A stretch of 5,438 nucleotides of DNA from Paracoccaceae bacterium (GCA_007128865.1 SKWP01000039.1:1-5438), one strand, 5' to 3'; shown: positions 1 through 5,438, counted from the stretch's first letter. Made by a program: numbers and translations. Notes: generated by a model from the sequence alone, not told the origin.

Positions 1-30
1 CTCGGGCGCGATGGGTGCGGAAACGGACAT
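1..30 (-). CDS. rlmN: Start of a gene running off the left edge, probably 23S rRNA methyltransferase RlmN (partial)
   Basis: The reverse strand has an ATG at 30-28 followed by nine sense codons, giving MSVSAPIAPE before the window ends. A GGAG Shine-Dalgarno core lies seven bases upstream (about 38-41), which supports a real start. From memory, this N-terminus resembles that of Rhodobacterales RlmN, the radical-SAM enzyme that methylates A2503 of 23S rRNA and A37 of some tRNAs. I also recall rlmN lying downstream of an IalB-family gene in that order, as here. The 63-base gap to the IalB-family stop would allow either co-transcription or a separate promoter. Only ten residues are visible and no catalytic motif falls inside the window. 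The start is well supported; the product name rests on remembered similarity and gene order. Confidence 0.5.
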   Translation of the reverse strand, partial: MSVSAPIAPE

Positions 31-40
31 GCGGATGCTC

Positions 41-70
41 CGGGGCTCTGGGACGTCAGATAGCGCCCCG
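41..70 (-). promoter_or_regulatory. Hairpin in the leader of the putative rlmN, abutting its ribosome binding site
   Basis: The arms CGGGGC (41-46) and GCCCCG (65-70) are perfect 6-base inverted repeats around an 18-base loop. On the minus strand the second arm runs directly into the GGAG of the putative rlmN Shine-Dalgarno, sharing its last base. Folding could therefore affect initiation. Six GC pairs can arise by chance in DNA this GC-rich, so the regulatory role is speculative. Confidence 0.25.
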
Positions 71-74
71 ACGC

Positions 75-92
75 CCGGCGTGCAACCGCCGG
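75..92 (-). terminator. GC hairpin directly after the IalB-family stop codon
   Basis: CCGGCG (75-80) and CGCCGG (87-92) form a perfect 6-bp stem with a 6-base loop, one base beyond the stop codon at 94-96. No T-run follows on the minus strand, so it is not a canonical intrinsic terminator. It may instead protect the mRNA 3' end or attenuate transcription into rlmN. The pairing is seen; the function is a guess. Confidence 0.3.
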
Positions 93-93
93 C

Positions 94-630
94 TCAGCGG
101 CAGCGCCGCTCGGCCTCTTCCAGCGCGGCGGTGAAGCCGAACAGCGAAAAGGTGTCCTGGGTGGTCGTCCCGCGTGCCGAGCGCCCGGTGATCACCGCCT
201 GGGCGCCACGCCGGAAGGCATCGCGCAGGCGCCCATCGTCCTCGGCCGAGGCCGGCCAGGCCCAGTCACCCGAGGTAAACAGCTGGAATGTCTGGTCACC
301 CACCTCGACCGACACGGTGGAATCGGGCGCAAAGGGGTAGCCGCCGGTAAAGCTGATCTCGCCCGCGACATCCTGATCGGGCCGGAACGACACGAACAGC
401 AGGATATCCCCCCGCCGAACCGAAACGATCTGCCCGTCGCGGGTGTTCACGGTTTCCTTGGGGGCCGAAACGCTCCAGCAGGCGCGCGGGCTTTCCTCCA
501 CGAACACGCTCCAGTCGGTTTCGGCGGCGACCCGATTGGTCGATTCCTGCGCCATTGCCGGCGCTGCAAGGAATGTTGCCGCTGCAAGGGGTGCGACAAG
601 CAGTCCTGCCCGATAGCTCGATCCCGTCAT
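94..630 (-). CDS. Invasion-associated locus B (IalB) family periplasmic protein
   Basis: The protein has 178 residues. A Sec signal peptide is clear: a short N-terminal region with one Arg (R7), a hydrophobic alanine/leucine core at about residues 9-24, then APAMA before Q28, so cleavage after A27 is likely. The mature part carries TNRVAAETDWSVFVEESP followed by CWSVSAPKETVNTRDG, a pattern I recognise from alphaproteobacterial IalB-family (PF06776-type) proteins. The only mature cysteines, C51 and C177, suggest a disulfide linking the two ends of the domain. Bartonella IalB is linked to erythrocyte invasion, but homologues are widespread in free-living Rhodobacterales, where the role is unknown, so the name should not be read as virulence. 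I chose the ATG at 630-628 because it places the signal peptide at the N-terminus and has GGAGG 11 bases upstream, a slightly long spacing. The open frame continues upstream to 918, but that part overlaps the divergent asparaginase and looks non-coding. The putative rlmN follows 63 bases downstream. Confidence 0.85.
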   Translation of the reverse strand: MTGSSYRAGLLVAPLAAATFLAAPAMAQESTNRVAAETDWSVFVEESPRACWSVSAPKETVNTRDGQIVSVRRGDILLFVSFRPDQDVAGEISFTGGYPFAPDSTVSVEVGDQTFQLFTSGDWAWPASAEDDGRLRDAFRRGAQAVITGRSARGTTTQDTFSLFGFTAALEEAERRCR

Positions 631-726
631 CTGTGCGAAAGCCTCCAGCCGATTTCGCCTCTGACCCGCCTGCCCTGCATCGTCTGGTCGCGCAATGCTT
701 GGACCTGGCGCCGGCCTGTCTTCGTG

Positions 727-742
727 GTAACGGTGTGTAACG
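727..742. repeat. Direct repeat GTAACG spaced 10 bases, possible operator
   Basis: GTAACG occurs at 727-732 and again at 737-742, so the copies sit exactly one helical turn apart in the middle of a divergent intergenic region. That geometry suits a regulator binding two half-sites on the same DNA face. I do not recognise the motif as a known operator, and two 6-mers can coincide by chance. Confidence 0.25.
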
Positions 743-803
743 CAAAACGCCGAGCGGGCGAAAGCCCCGCGGGCGGAAAATCGCGCAACTCTGTGTGAGC
801 CGG

Positions 804-810
804 AAGGAGA
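804..810 (+). promoter_or_regulatory. Ribosome binding site that selects the TTG start of the asparaginase
   Basis: AAGGAGA lies seven bases before the TTG at 818-820, an ideal spacing. The other in-frame candidates, GTG at 833 and ATG at 839, have no purine-rich stretch at a suitable distance. This site is therefore the main argument for the TTG start. Confidence 0.7.
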
Positions 811-817
811 AAGGGCG

Positions 818-1816
818 TTGAGAACCGCGGCAGTGGCGATGATACAAGTCCTGCGCGGCGACAGGATCGAAAGCGAACACGCCGGCCATGCGGTCGTCTG
901 CCGGCCCGACGGCAGCATCGTGGCGGCATGGGGCGACCCCGAGGCGGTGATCTATCCCCGCTCCTCGTGCAAGATGCTGCAGGCACTGCCGCTGGTCGAA
1001 TCCGGCGCGGCCGCCGGGCTGGGCGACGATGCGCTGGCGCTGGCCTGCGCTTCGCATCAGGGGGCGGCGATGCATACCGGCAGGGTGGCGCAATGGCTGG
1101 CCGAGCTTGGCCTGACCGAGGCCGACCTGCGCTGCGGCACGCACTGGCCCCATGATACCGAAACCCGCGATGCTCTGATCCGCAGCGGCGCCAGCCCCTG
1201 CCAGCTGCACAACAACTGTTCGGGCAAGCATGCGGGCTTCCTGCACCTCGGCCGCCATCTGGGCGCCGGGCCGGACTACATCGACCCCGACCACCCGGTG
1301 CAGCGCGCGGTGCGCGCGGCGTTCGAGGAGGTCACCGGCGCGCCAAGCCCCGGCCATGCGATCGACGGCTGCTCGGCGCCGAACTTCGCCACCCGCCTTT
1401 CGGGGCTTGCCGGCGCCATGGCGCGCTTTGCCGAAGCGGCCGTGACCGGCGGGTACGACCGTCGTGGCAGGGCGATGGCGCGGCTCTGCGATGCCATGGT
1501 CGCACATCCCGAGCTTGTCGCCGGCGAAGGCCGGTCCTGCACCGAACTGATGCGCGCAATGGGCGGGCAGGTTGCGGTCAAGACCGGTGCCGAAGCCGTC
1601 TTTGTGGCGATCCTGCCGCGGCAGCGCCTGGGCGTTGCGCTCAAGATCGCCGATGGCGCCACCCGCGCCTCGGAAGCCGCAATAGCCCGGTTGCTGGTGC
1701 ATCTGGGCGCGCTGTCGCCCGATGCCCCCGTCTGCCGCAGGCTGGTCGATGCCGAATTGCGCAACTGGCAAGGCACGCCGACCGGACGGATCATTCCGGC
1801 TCCGGGCTTTCCCTGA
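818..1816 (+). CDS. Class 3 (Rhizobium etli-type) L-asparaginase
   Basis: The 332-residue protein belongs to the Asparaginase_II family (PF06089-type), typified by the thermolabile R. etli asparaginase. It should hydrolyse L-asparagine to aspartate and ammonia, probably in the cytoplasm, since no signal peptide is present. The residues described for the R. etli enzyme all have plausible counterparts: the SxxK pair S49/K52 in PRSSCK, S79 in CASHQG, the zinc-site pair C134/K137 in NNCSGKHAG, C185 in DGCSAPNF, and K255 in VAVKTGAEA. These enzymes are unrelated to the E. coli AnsA/AnsB and plant-type asparaginases and resemble serine-hydrolase/beta-lactamase folds. The start is taken as TTG at 818 because AAGGAGA precedes it by seven bases. 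ATG at 839 would remove only seven residues, all before the first motif, so function is not affected by the choice. The gene diverges from the IalB-family gene and converges on the M81 peptidase with 54 bases between the stops, so it is a separate transcription unit. Length and motifs indicate an intact enzyme. Confidence 0.9.
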   Translation: MRTAAVAMIQVLRGDRIESEHAGHAVVCRPDGSIVAAWGDPEAVIYPRSSCKMLQALPLVESGAAAGLGDDALALACASHQGAAMHTGRVAQWLAELGLTEADLRCGTHWPHDTETRDALIRSGASPCQLHNNCSGKHAGFLHLGRHLGAGPDYIDPDHPVQRAVRAAFEEVTGAPSPGHAIDGCSAPNFATRLSGLAGAMARFAEAAVTGGYDRRGRAMARLCDAMVAHPELVAGEGRSCTELMRAMGGQVAVKTGAEAVFVAILPRQRLGVALKIADGATRASEAAIARLLVHLGALSPDAPVCRRLVDAELRNWQGTPTGRIIPAPGFP

Positions 1817-1836
1817 TCGGCCAGGACGTTCCCGGA
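1801..1836. terminator. Two-part hairpin over the asparaginase stop codon, possible bidirectional terminator
   Basis: TCCGGG (1801-1806) pairs with CCCGGA (1831-1836), and nested inside CCTG (1812-1815) pairs with CAGG (1822-1825) around ATCGGC. A symmetrical 5-by-5 internal loop separates the two stems. The structure lies at the convergent end of the two transcription units, where a shared terminator is expected. No T-run follows on either strand, and no better candidate is visible in 1817-1870, so the functional call is tentative. Confidence 0.3.
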
Positions 1837-1870
1837 TCGGCATTGCTGCTGTCGGCCAGCTGCCGCGCGA

Positions 1871-3337
1871 TCAGGCGAAGGGAAAAACCGTTTCGCGCGG
1901 GACATGGCGATAAGGCAGGGACGTCAGGTCTGCCGGGCCCCAGTCGGGGGTATCGACAATCACGATCCCGGCACACAGGGGCTCCCATGCGGCGCGGAAA
2001 TGGGTCTTGGAGCGCAACACGATCAGGTCATAGCCTTGCGGATCGAGCCCGAAGGCCCGAAAGGGATCGGTGTCGATGCAGGTTACGGGGATTTCCGTCA
2101 CGATCACATCAAGACTGCCGGCGCGCAGCAACGCCGCCTGCCCCAGATCAACCTGCGCCCCGCGACGCATTGCACCGGTACAGACATAGCGGATCGGAGC
2201 GGCCTGCAGTACCGTGACATCCAGCGGCACCGGGCCGCCGGAACGCGCATCCGAGCGGCCGCCAATCCCGATGCGCAGCGCCGCTCCGGGCCCGGCCTTG
2301 CAGGCCGTTGCCGCCGCGACAGGGTCCCACAACAACGGGACCGCAGCGCGGCAATTGCCCAGCCTGGCCAGAGCGCGAAGCACATGGGTGCTGTCGTTCA
2401 TCCGGTCGGCATGTTCGAGCACCACCACCGGTCTGCCGGATTCTGCCGCGCGGGCGCGGGCACGGTCCAGCCCGTCGTCAAGGCCGTGAACGGTCAGCGC
2501 CGAGGAAAGCGCCTTGCGCGCAGCATGAATGTCGGTGGCGAGCGCCTGCGCCTCGGCTTGCCCCGCCGCCATGTCGCCATCGGCGACGACGACCACCGAA
2601 AAGCCGCAGTTGGGCACATCGGCATAGGAAAACCCGGCGAACACGGAGGCATCGATGATCGCCGGATTGCGTTGCGGCAGCGTTGCGGCGCGGGCCACGA
2701 AACCGGCCAGCGGTTCGAGCGACGTCGCGGAAAGGATGCTGGGCACCATCAGGCCGGGTCTTGCGATTGCGGTCACCGGACGGATTTCGCCACGCAGGGT
2801 CCGGGCAAGGCAGCGGCCGGCGCGGCGGCCGGTTTCGCCCATGTCCACATGCGGGGAATAGCGATAGCCGAAGATCGCATTCGCCGGGGCGATGGAGGCC
2901 GCGTCGAGATTGCCGTGATAGTCGAGCGCCAGCATCATCGGCATGTCCGGTCCGATGACGGCGCGGACCCGTGCGGCCAGCTCGGCGTCCGGGTCGGTTC
3001 GGGTCGGCGTTGTCATCGCACCGTGCAGATGCAGCAGCACGCCATCGATGCGGTCGCGTTCTGCCGCAAGAGCCTCGCAGATCCGGCCGGCATAATGTTC
3101 AAAGGCCGCATCCGACGCCGGGCCGCGCGCGCCGGCCTCGGTCATCACGATGGGCAGGATTTCGAAACCGGCCTCGTCGCAGGCTGCGATGAACCCGCCC
3201 ATCACGGTTTCGGTGCCGCGGAAGGTGTCGAGGATGGCGGCGCCGGAGGTTTCCATACGGCGGAAGTCCTCCAGCGTCGTCTCGGCGGCAAGAAAACTCA
3301 CCGACTCCAGGTTGAAGCCCGCGATGGCGATGCGCAT
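1871..3337 (-). CDS. M81 family metallopeptidase (MlrC-like)
   Basis: The protein has 488 residues, the usual length for M81 proteins: an N-terminal DUF1485-type domain (about 1-290) and an MlrC C-terminal domain (about 304-480). No signal peptide is visible, so it should be cytoplasmic. Likely metal and active-site residues lie in LHLHGAM (102-108), LDYHGNL (D139, H141) and SPHVDMGETG (H163, D165). The C-terminal domain shows EHADRMNDSTHVLRAL (308-323) and the family-typical KTHFRAAWEPL and LPYRHV near the end. The family is named for MlrC, which cleaves linear microcystin and its tetrapeptide, but most members have unknown substrates and MlrC activity should not be assumed. The N-terminal signature, usually close to GGFxHETNTF, reads AGFNLESVSF: the Glu (E11) is kept, the His is not. 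The ATG at 3337 is preceded by AGGGGGA, which overlaps the TAG stop of the deacylase gene only eight bases upstream, implying coupled translation. It is the last gene of the operon. Confidence 0.88.
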   Translation of the reverse strand: MRIAIAGFNLESVSFLAAETTLEDFRRMETSGAAILDTFRGTETVMGGFIAACDEAGFEILPIVMTEAGARGPASDAAFEHYAGRICEALAAERDRIDGVLLHLHGAMTTPTRTDPDAELAARVRAVIGPDMPMMLALDYHGNLDAASIAPANAIFGYRYSPHVDMGETGRRAGRCLARTLRGEIRPVTAIARPGLMVPSILSATSLEPLAGFVARAATLPQRNPAIIDASVFAGFSYADVPNCGFSVVVVADGDMAAGQAEAQALATDIHAARKALSSALTVHGLDDGLDRARARAAESGRPVVVLEHADRMNDSTHVLRALARLGNCRAAVPLLWDPVAAATACKAGPGAALRIGIGGRSDARSGGPVPLDVTVLQAAPIRYVCTGAMRRGAQVDLGQAALLRAGSLDVIVTEIPVTCIDTDPFRAFGLDPQGYDLIVLRSKTHFRAAWEPLCAGIVIVDTPDWGPADLTSLPYRHVPRETVFPFA

Positions 3338-3348
3338 TCGTCCCCCTA
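3338..3348 (-). promoter_or_regulatory. Ribosome binding site of the M81 gene overlapping the deacylase stop codon
   Basis: On the minus strand the deacylase TAG runs straight into GGGGGACGA and then the ATG of the M81 gene. Ribosomes terminating on the deacylase would sit on this site, which suggests reinitiation and a fixed ratio of the two enzymes. Confidence 0.6.
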
Positions 3349-4797
3349 TGGCGCTATGGTGCCGGTGTTCTGGTCCAGCGTGCGCCCCGGACGCGCGCCC
3401 GTGGGTGCGGCGTCGCGCCAGACGGCGCGACCGTTGACCCAGGTGCCCCGGATACCGCGCGCCGGCGTGATCGGGGCGTCATAGGTCGCACCTTCGGCAA
3501 TGCTGGCGGCGTCAAACAGCACCAGATCGGCATAATGGCCCGGCGCCAGCCGTCCGCGGGCGGTCAGGCCAAAGCGTTCGGCCGGCAGGCCGGTCATCCG
3601 GTGCACCGCCTCTTCGAGGCTGAACAGCCCGACCTCGCGCACATAATGGCCCAGCACCCGAGGAAAGGTGCCCCAGACGCGGGGATGCGGATGCTTGCCG
3701 CGCGCAATCCCGTCGGAACAGACCATGGTGTGGGGATAGGTCAGGATCCGGCGCACATCGCCCTCGTCCATCACGAAGAAGATGCCGGTGGCGGGCAGCA
3801 GCCGCTCCAGGGCGCTGTCGATATCCAAACCCCACTCGGCCGCGATATCGGCCAGGTCGCGGCCGGCAAGTTCGGGATATGGCACGGAATCGGCAACCAG
3901 CACCCGCGTGGCCTGCCGGTGCCGGCCCGAGTTGAGCATCGTCGAGGAGGCAATCCACGGCGTGGTGTCCAGCCCCACATCCTGCCGCGCGCGCGCCGCG
4001 TCGATCATGGCAAGGGTGATTTCGGACAGCCCGTGGTTGGCCAGCCCGGCGCATTTGTGGTGCGACACATGCACCCCGCAGCCCGCCTTGCGACCGATCA
4101 GAAAGGTCTCGTCCAGCGATTCGCGCACCCGGTCGCCTTCGTCGCGCATGTGGGTGACGTAGAGCTTTCCGTGCGCCTGCGCGACCTCGGCCATCGCGAT
4201 CAGCTCTTCGGTCGGCGCAGCGCGGGCCGGGGGATAGAAGGGGCCGGTCGAAAGGCCGATGCCGCCCTCGGCCAGCGCTGCGTCGAGTGCCGCGCGCATG
4301 GCGGCGGTTTCGGTCGCGTCGGCGGGGCGGCCCAGTTCGGCCATGGTGTTGATCCGCAACGTGCCATGGCCGATAAGGCAGGCGGTGTTGACCGCGGGCG
4401 GCTGCGCATCGAGGCGGGCGCGATATTCGGCGAAACGGGCAAAGCGCGGCACCTCGGCCGACAGGATGATGTCGAGCGGGGCCGGAAAGGGCGGCGCCGC
4501 GGTCAGCGGCGCGATGGAAAAGCCGCAGTTGCCGTTGATGATGCTGGTCACGCCCTGGCTGGTCATGCAGGCCATGTCTGGATCGGTCAGCACCACCTCG
4601 TCATGATGCACATGCGGATCGATGAAACCGGGCGCCAGCACGAGGCCGGTGCAGTCCTGCTCCACCCCGCCGCGCCACGCGCCCAGATCGCCGACCGCGA
4701 CGATGCGGTCATCGCGCACCGCTACATCGGCATTGCGGCGCGGCGCGCCGGTGCCGTCGATGACATCGGCGTTTCGAAACAGGATATCGACGAGCAT
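3346..4797 (-). CDS. N-acyl-D-amino-acid deacylase (D-aminoacylase), amidohydrolase superfamily
   Basis: The 483-residue protein should hydrolyse N-acyl-D-amino acids to a D-amino acid and a carboxylate, in the cytoplasm. It matches the length and motif order of the Alcaligenes D-aminoacylase. A small beta-sandwich formed by both ends (about 1-57 and 413-460) encloses a metal-dependent TIM barrel. Visible catalytic and metal residues are H62 and H64 in GFIDPHVHHD, C91 in NGNCGFS (the cysteine metal ligand typical of this subgroup), H216 in VTHMRDE, H246 in HVSHHK and D362 in CSDGIA. Near D362 the family pattern HPHPRVWGTFPRVL (369-382) is complete, so the enzyme looks active. The ATG at 4797 is chosen because GGAGA lies seven bases upstream and the protein then begins with the expected MLVDILFRNADVIDGTG. 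An upstream ATG at 4896 would add 33 unrelated residues and overlap dctQ. It follows dctQ by 19 bases and precedes the M81 gene by 8. The acyl group and D-residue preferred, or a related D-Asp/D-Glu-specific activity, cannot be read from the sequence. Confidence 0.92.
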   Translation of the reverse strand: MLVDILFRNADVIDGTGAPRRNADVAVRDDRIVAVGDLGAWRGGVEQDCTGLVLAPGFIDPHVHHDEVVLTDPDMACMTSQGVTSIINGNCGFSIAPLTAAPPFPAPLDIILSAEVPRFARFAEYRARLDAQPPAVNTACLIGHGTLRINTMAELGRPADATETAAMRAALDAALAEGGIGLSTGPFYPPARAAPTEELIAMAEVAQAHGKLYVTHMRDEGDRVRESLDETFLIGRKAGCGVHVSHHKCAGLANHGLSEITLAMIDAARARQDVGLDTTPWIASSTMLNSGRHRQATRVLVADSVPYPELAGRDLADIAAEWGLDIDSALERLLPATGIFFVMDEGDVRRILTYPHTMVCSDGIARGKHPHPRVWGTFPRVLGHYVREVGLFSLEEAVHRMTGLPAERFGLTARGRLAPGHYADLVLFDAASIAEGATYDAPITPARGIRGTWVNGRAVWRDAAPTGARPGRTLDQNTGTIAP

Positions 4798-4816
4798 GGC
4801 ACTGTCTCCGCAGCAG

Positions 4817-5404
4817 TCAGGAACGCAGGGCGTCTTCGTCCCCGCCGGCGCCGTCCTGATAGGGGGCTTGAACGGGCTCGAATATGCGCGCGGCAAGGTG
4901 GATCACGATGAACACCACCATCAGCGGCACGGCAATGGCCACCAGCAGGGTGGGAAAGCCCATCGTCTCGGCCGTCATCCGCGAATGTCGCATCAGGAAG
5001 CTGCGCTCGGGGTTCATGTTGGGGCCGTAGAAGCTGTGCCACAGGATCGGCAGCAGGTAGATCAGCACCACCAGCCCCTGAAACGCGCCCGCCGCGGTCG
5101 CGATCATGGCGGCGCGCGCGGTTTTCGCTTCGGTGCCCGGCGCGCGGTTGATCAGGGCCGGATCGAAACGGCGCTTGAACGACAGCGTCGCCCCCATCAG
5201 CCCGGCCCAGATCATCGCATAGCGCGCCATTTCCTCGGTCCAGGCGGGGGGCGAGAACAGGACATAGCGCGCCACGACCTGCACCATCACCACCGTCACC
5301 AGAACCACAAGGAAGAACATGGCGGCGGCGCCGGCCAGACGGTCGATGCCGCGGCTGAGACCCAGCACGAAACGCGGGATCGGATGTCTGGCCGGCCCGA
5401 CCAT
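4817..5404 (-). CDS. dctQ: TRAP transporter small permease subunit (DctQ family)
   Basis: The 195-residue inner-membrane protein has the four-segment plan of DctQ (PF04290-type): hydrophobic stretches at about 24-44, 60-78, 100-124 and 150-173, with charged ends. The family hallmark is VARYVLFSPPAWTEEMARYAM in the first loop (R46, W55, E57, E58), followed by WAGLMGATLSFKRR. DctQ pairs with the large permease DctM to form a sodium-driven importer fed by a periplasmic binding protein, usually for carboxylates, sialic acid or similar anions. The loop between segments 3 and 4 (HSFYGPNMNPERSFLMRHSRMT) is fairly long, and the tail is acidic. The ATG at 5404 shares a base with the TGA of the upstream gene and has no clear Shine-Dalgarno, consistent with translational coupling. 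No dctM lies downstream: the next gene is the deacylase, so the large subunit must be upstream of the window or elsewhere. The frame stays open to the window edge, so a slightly earlier start cannot be excluded. Confidence 0.9.
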   Translation of the reverse strand: MVGPARHPIPRFVLGLSRGIDRLAGAAAMFFLVVLVTVVMVQVVARYVLFSPPAWTEEMARYAMIWAGLMGATLSFKRRFDPALINRAPGTEAKTARAAMIATAAGAFQGLVVLIYLLPILWHSFYGPNMNPERSFLMRHSRMTAETMGFPTLLVAIAVPLMVVFIVIHLAARIFEPVQAPYQDGAGGDEDALRS

Positions 5405-5438
5405 CAGTTGCGCACCGCCGCGAGCGCGTCGAGATAGA
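5404..5438 (-). CDS. C-terminal end of an upstream operon gene, possibly a TRAP solute-binding protein (partial)
   Basis: On the minus strand a frame enters from the right edge and ends YLDALAAVRN before a TGA at 5406-5404 that overlaps the dctQ ATG as TGATG. This one-base overlap is typical of coupled genes in an operon and is the main reason to call the frame coding. The tail is soluble and helical in character. That fits the end of a DctP-type periplasmic binding protein, the usual partner next to dctQ, better than the hydrophobic end of a DctM permease. Ten residues cannot prove identity. It could be a different enzyme or a regulator. Confidence 0.45.
   Translation of the reverse strand, partial: YLDALAAVRN

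Larger units (their letters stand above)
631..817. promoter_or_regulatory. Divergent intergenic region between the IalB-family gene and the asparaginase
   Basis: This 187-base spacer must hold the promoters of both divergent genes. I see no convincing pair of sigma-70 boxes for either strand. Its most AT-rich part, around 721-750, contains a direct repeat of GTAACG. A GC-rich hairpin with a GAAA loop (GCGGGC at 754-759, GCCCCGC at 764-770, one bulged C) lies 47 bases upstream of the asparaginase start. There is no sign of a small RNA or an additional gene. Confidence 0.5.

Noticed and set aside
631..918. N-terminal extension of the IalB-family protein up to an ATG at 918.
   Set aside because: It would bury the signal peptide 96 residues inside the protein and overlap the start of the asparaginase gene. 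The ATG at 630 fits the signal peptide and has a ribosome binding site.
296..1843. A 515-residue minus-strand open frame covering the asparaginase and part of the IalB-family gene.
   Set aside because: It overlaps two well-supported genes in other frames, crosses the divergent promoter spacer, and its composition is typical of a shadow frame.
1817..1870. Direct repeat TCGGCCAG at 1817-1824 and 1852-1859, considered as an attachment site or transposon trace.
   Set aside because: Eight GC-rich bases only 35 apart with no integrase or transposase nearby are easily explained by chance.
1904..3484. A 526-residue plus-strand open frame antisense to the M81 gene.
   Set aside because: It lies opposite a gene with clear family motifs, is low in complexity and rich in Arg, Gly, His and Gln, as expected of a high-GC shadow frame, and has no recognisable motif.
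4798..4896. Deacylase start at the ATG at 4896.
   Set aside because: The 33 extra residues overlap the dctQ coding end and do not resemble the family. The ATG at 4797 has a good ribosome binding site and the expected N-terminus.
3535..4911. A 458-residue plus-strand open frame antisense to the deacylase.
   Set aside because: It mirrors the codon pattern of the deacylase gene, is unusually rich in His, Gln, Gly and Arg, and shows no domain.
4622..5437. A 271-residue His-rich plus-strand open frame that looks like a metal-binding protein.
   Set aside because: The histidine-rich runs are the reverse complement of codons for hydrophobic residues in the dctQ membrane segments, so it is an antisense artefact.

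Overview
The window is GC-rich, densely coded DNA of alphaproteobacterial character. The best clue to the host is the left edge. There, an IalB-family periplasmic protein gene is followed on the same strand by the first ten codons of what looks like rlmN. I remember this arrangement and these protein sequences from Rhodobacterales (Rhodobacter/Roseobacter/Paracoccus relatives), so that order is my best guess, made without a database search.

Layout, left to right. The minus strand from 630 to 1 holds the IalB-family gene and the start of the putative rlmN, with two short GC-rich hairpins between them. A 187-base spacer (631-817) separates these from a divergent plus-strand gene at 818-1816. 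That gene encodes a Rhizobium etli-type (class 3, zinc-binding) L-asparaginase that probably starts at a TTG. It converges on a minus-strand operon whose last gene ends at 1871. Reading from right to left, the operon holds the last codons of an unidentified upstream gene (possibly a TRAP solute-binding protein), a TRAP small permease (dctQ, 5404-4817), an N-acyl-D-amino-acid deacylase (4797-3346) and an M81/MlrC-like metallopeptidase (3337-1871). The gaps are -1, 19 and 8 bases, so the genes are almost certainly co-transcribed and at least partly translationally coupled.

How the genes may work together (inference). The operon looks like an uptake-and-degradation module. A TRAP system would import an organic-anion-like substrate. 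A D-specific deacylase would remove an N-acyl group, and an M81 metallohydrolase, a family named after the linear-microcystin peptidase MlrC, would cut amide bonds in an unusual peptide. The neighbouring asparaginase would release ammonia and aspartate. The theme is scavenging nitrogen from N-acylated, D-residue-containing or otherwise non-standard peptides. Each enzyme family is known. Their combination with a TRAP transporter, and the absence of a large permease (dctM) between dctQ and the enzymes, are the parts worth a second look. The ialB/rlmN side looks like ordinary core chromosome.

No tRNA, rRNA, CRISPR array, insertion sequence or prophage gene is visible. The long open frames antisense to the real genes are high-GC shadows.
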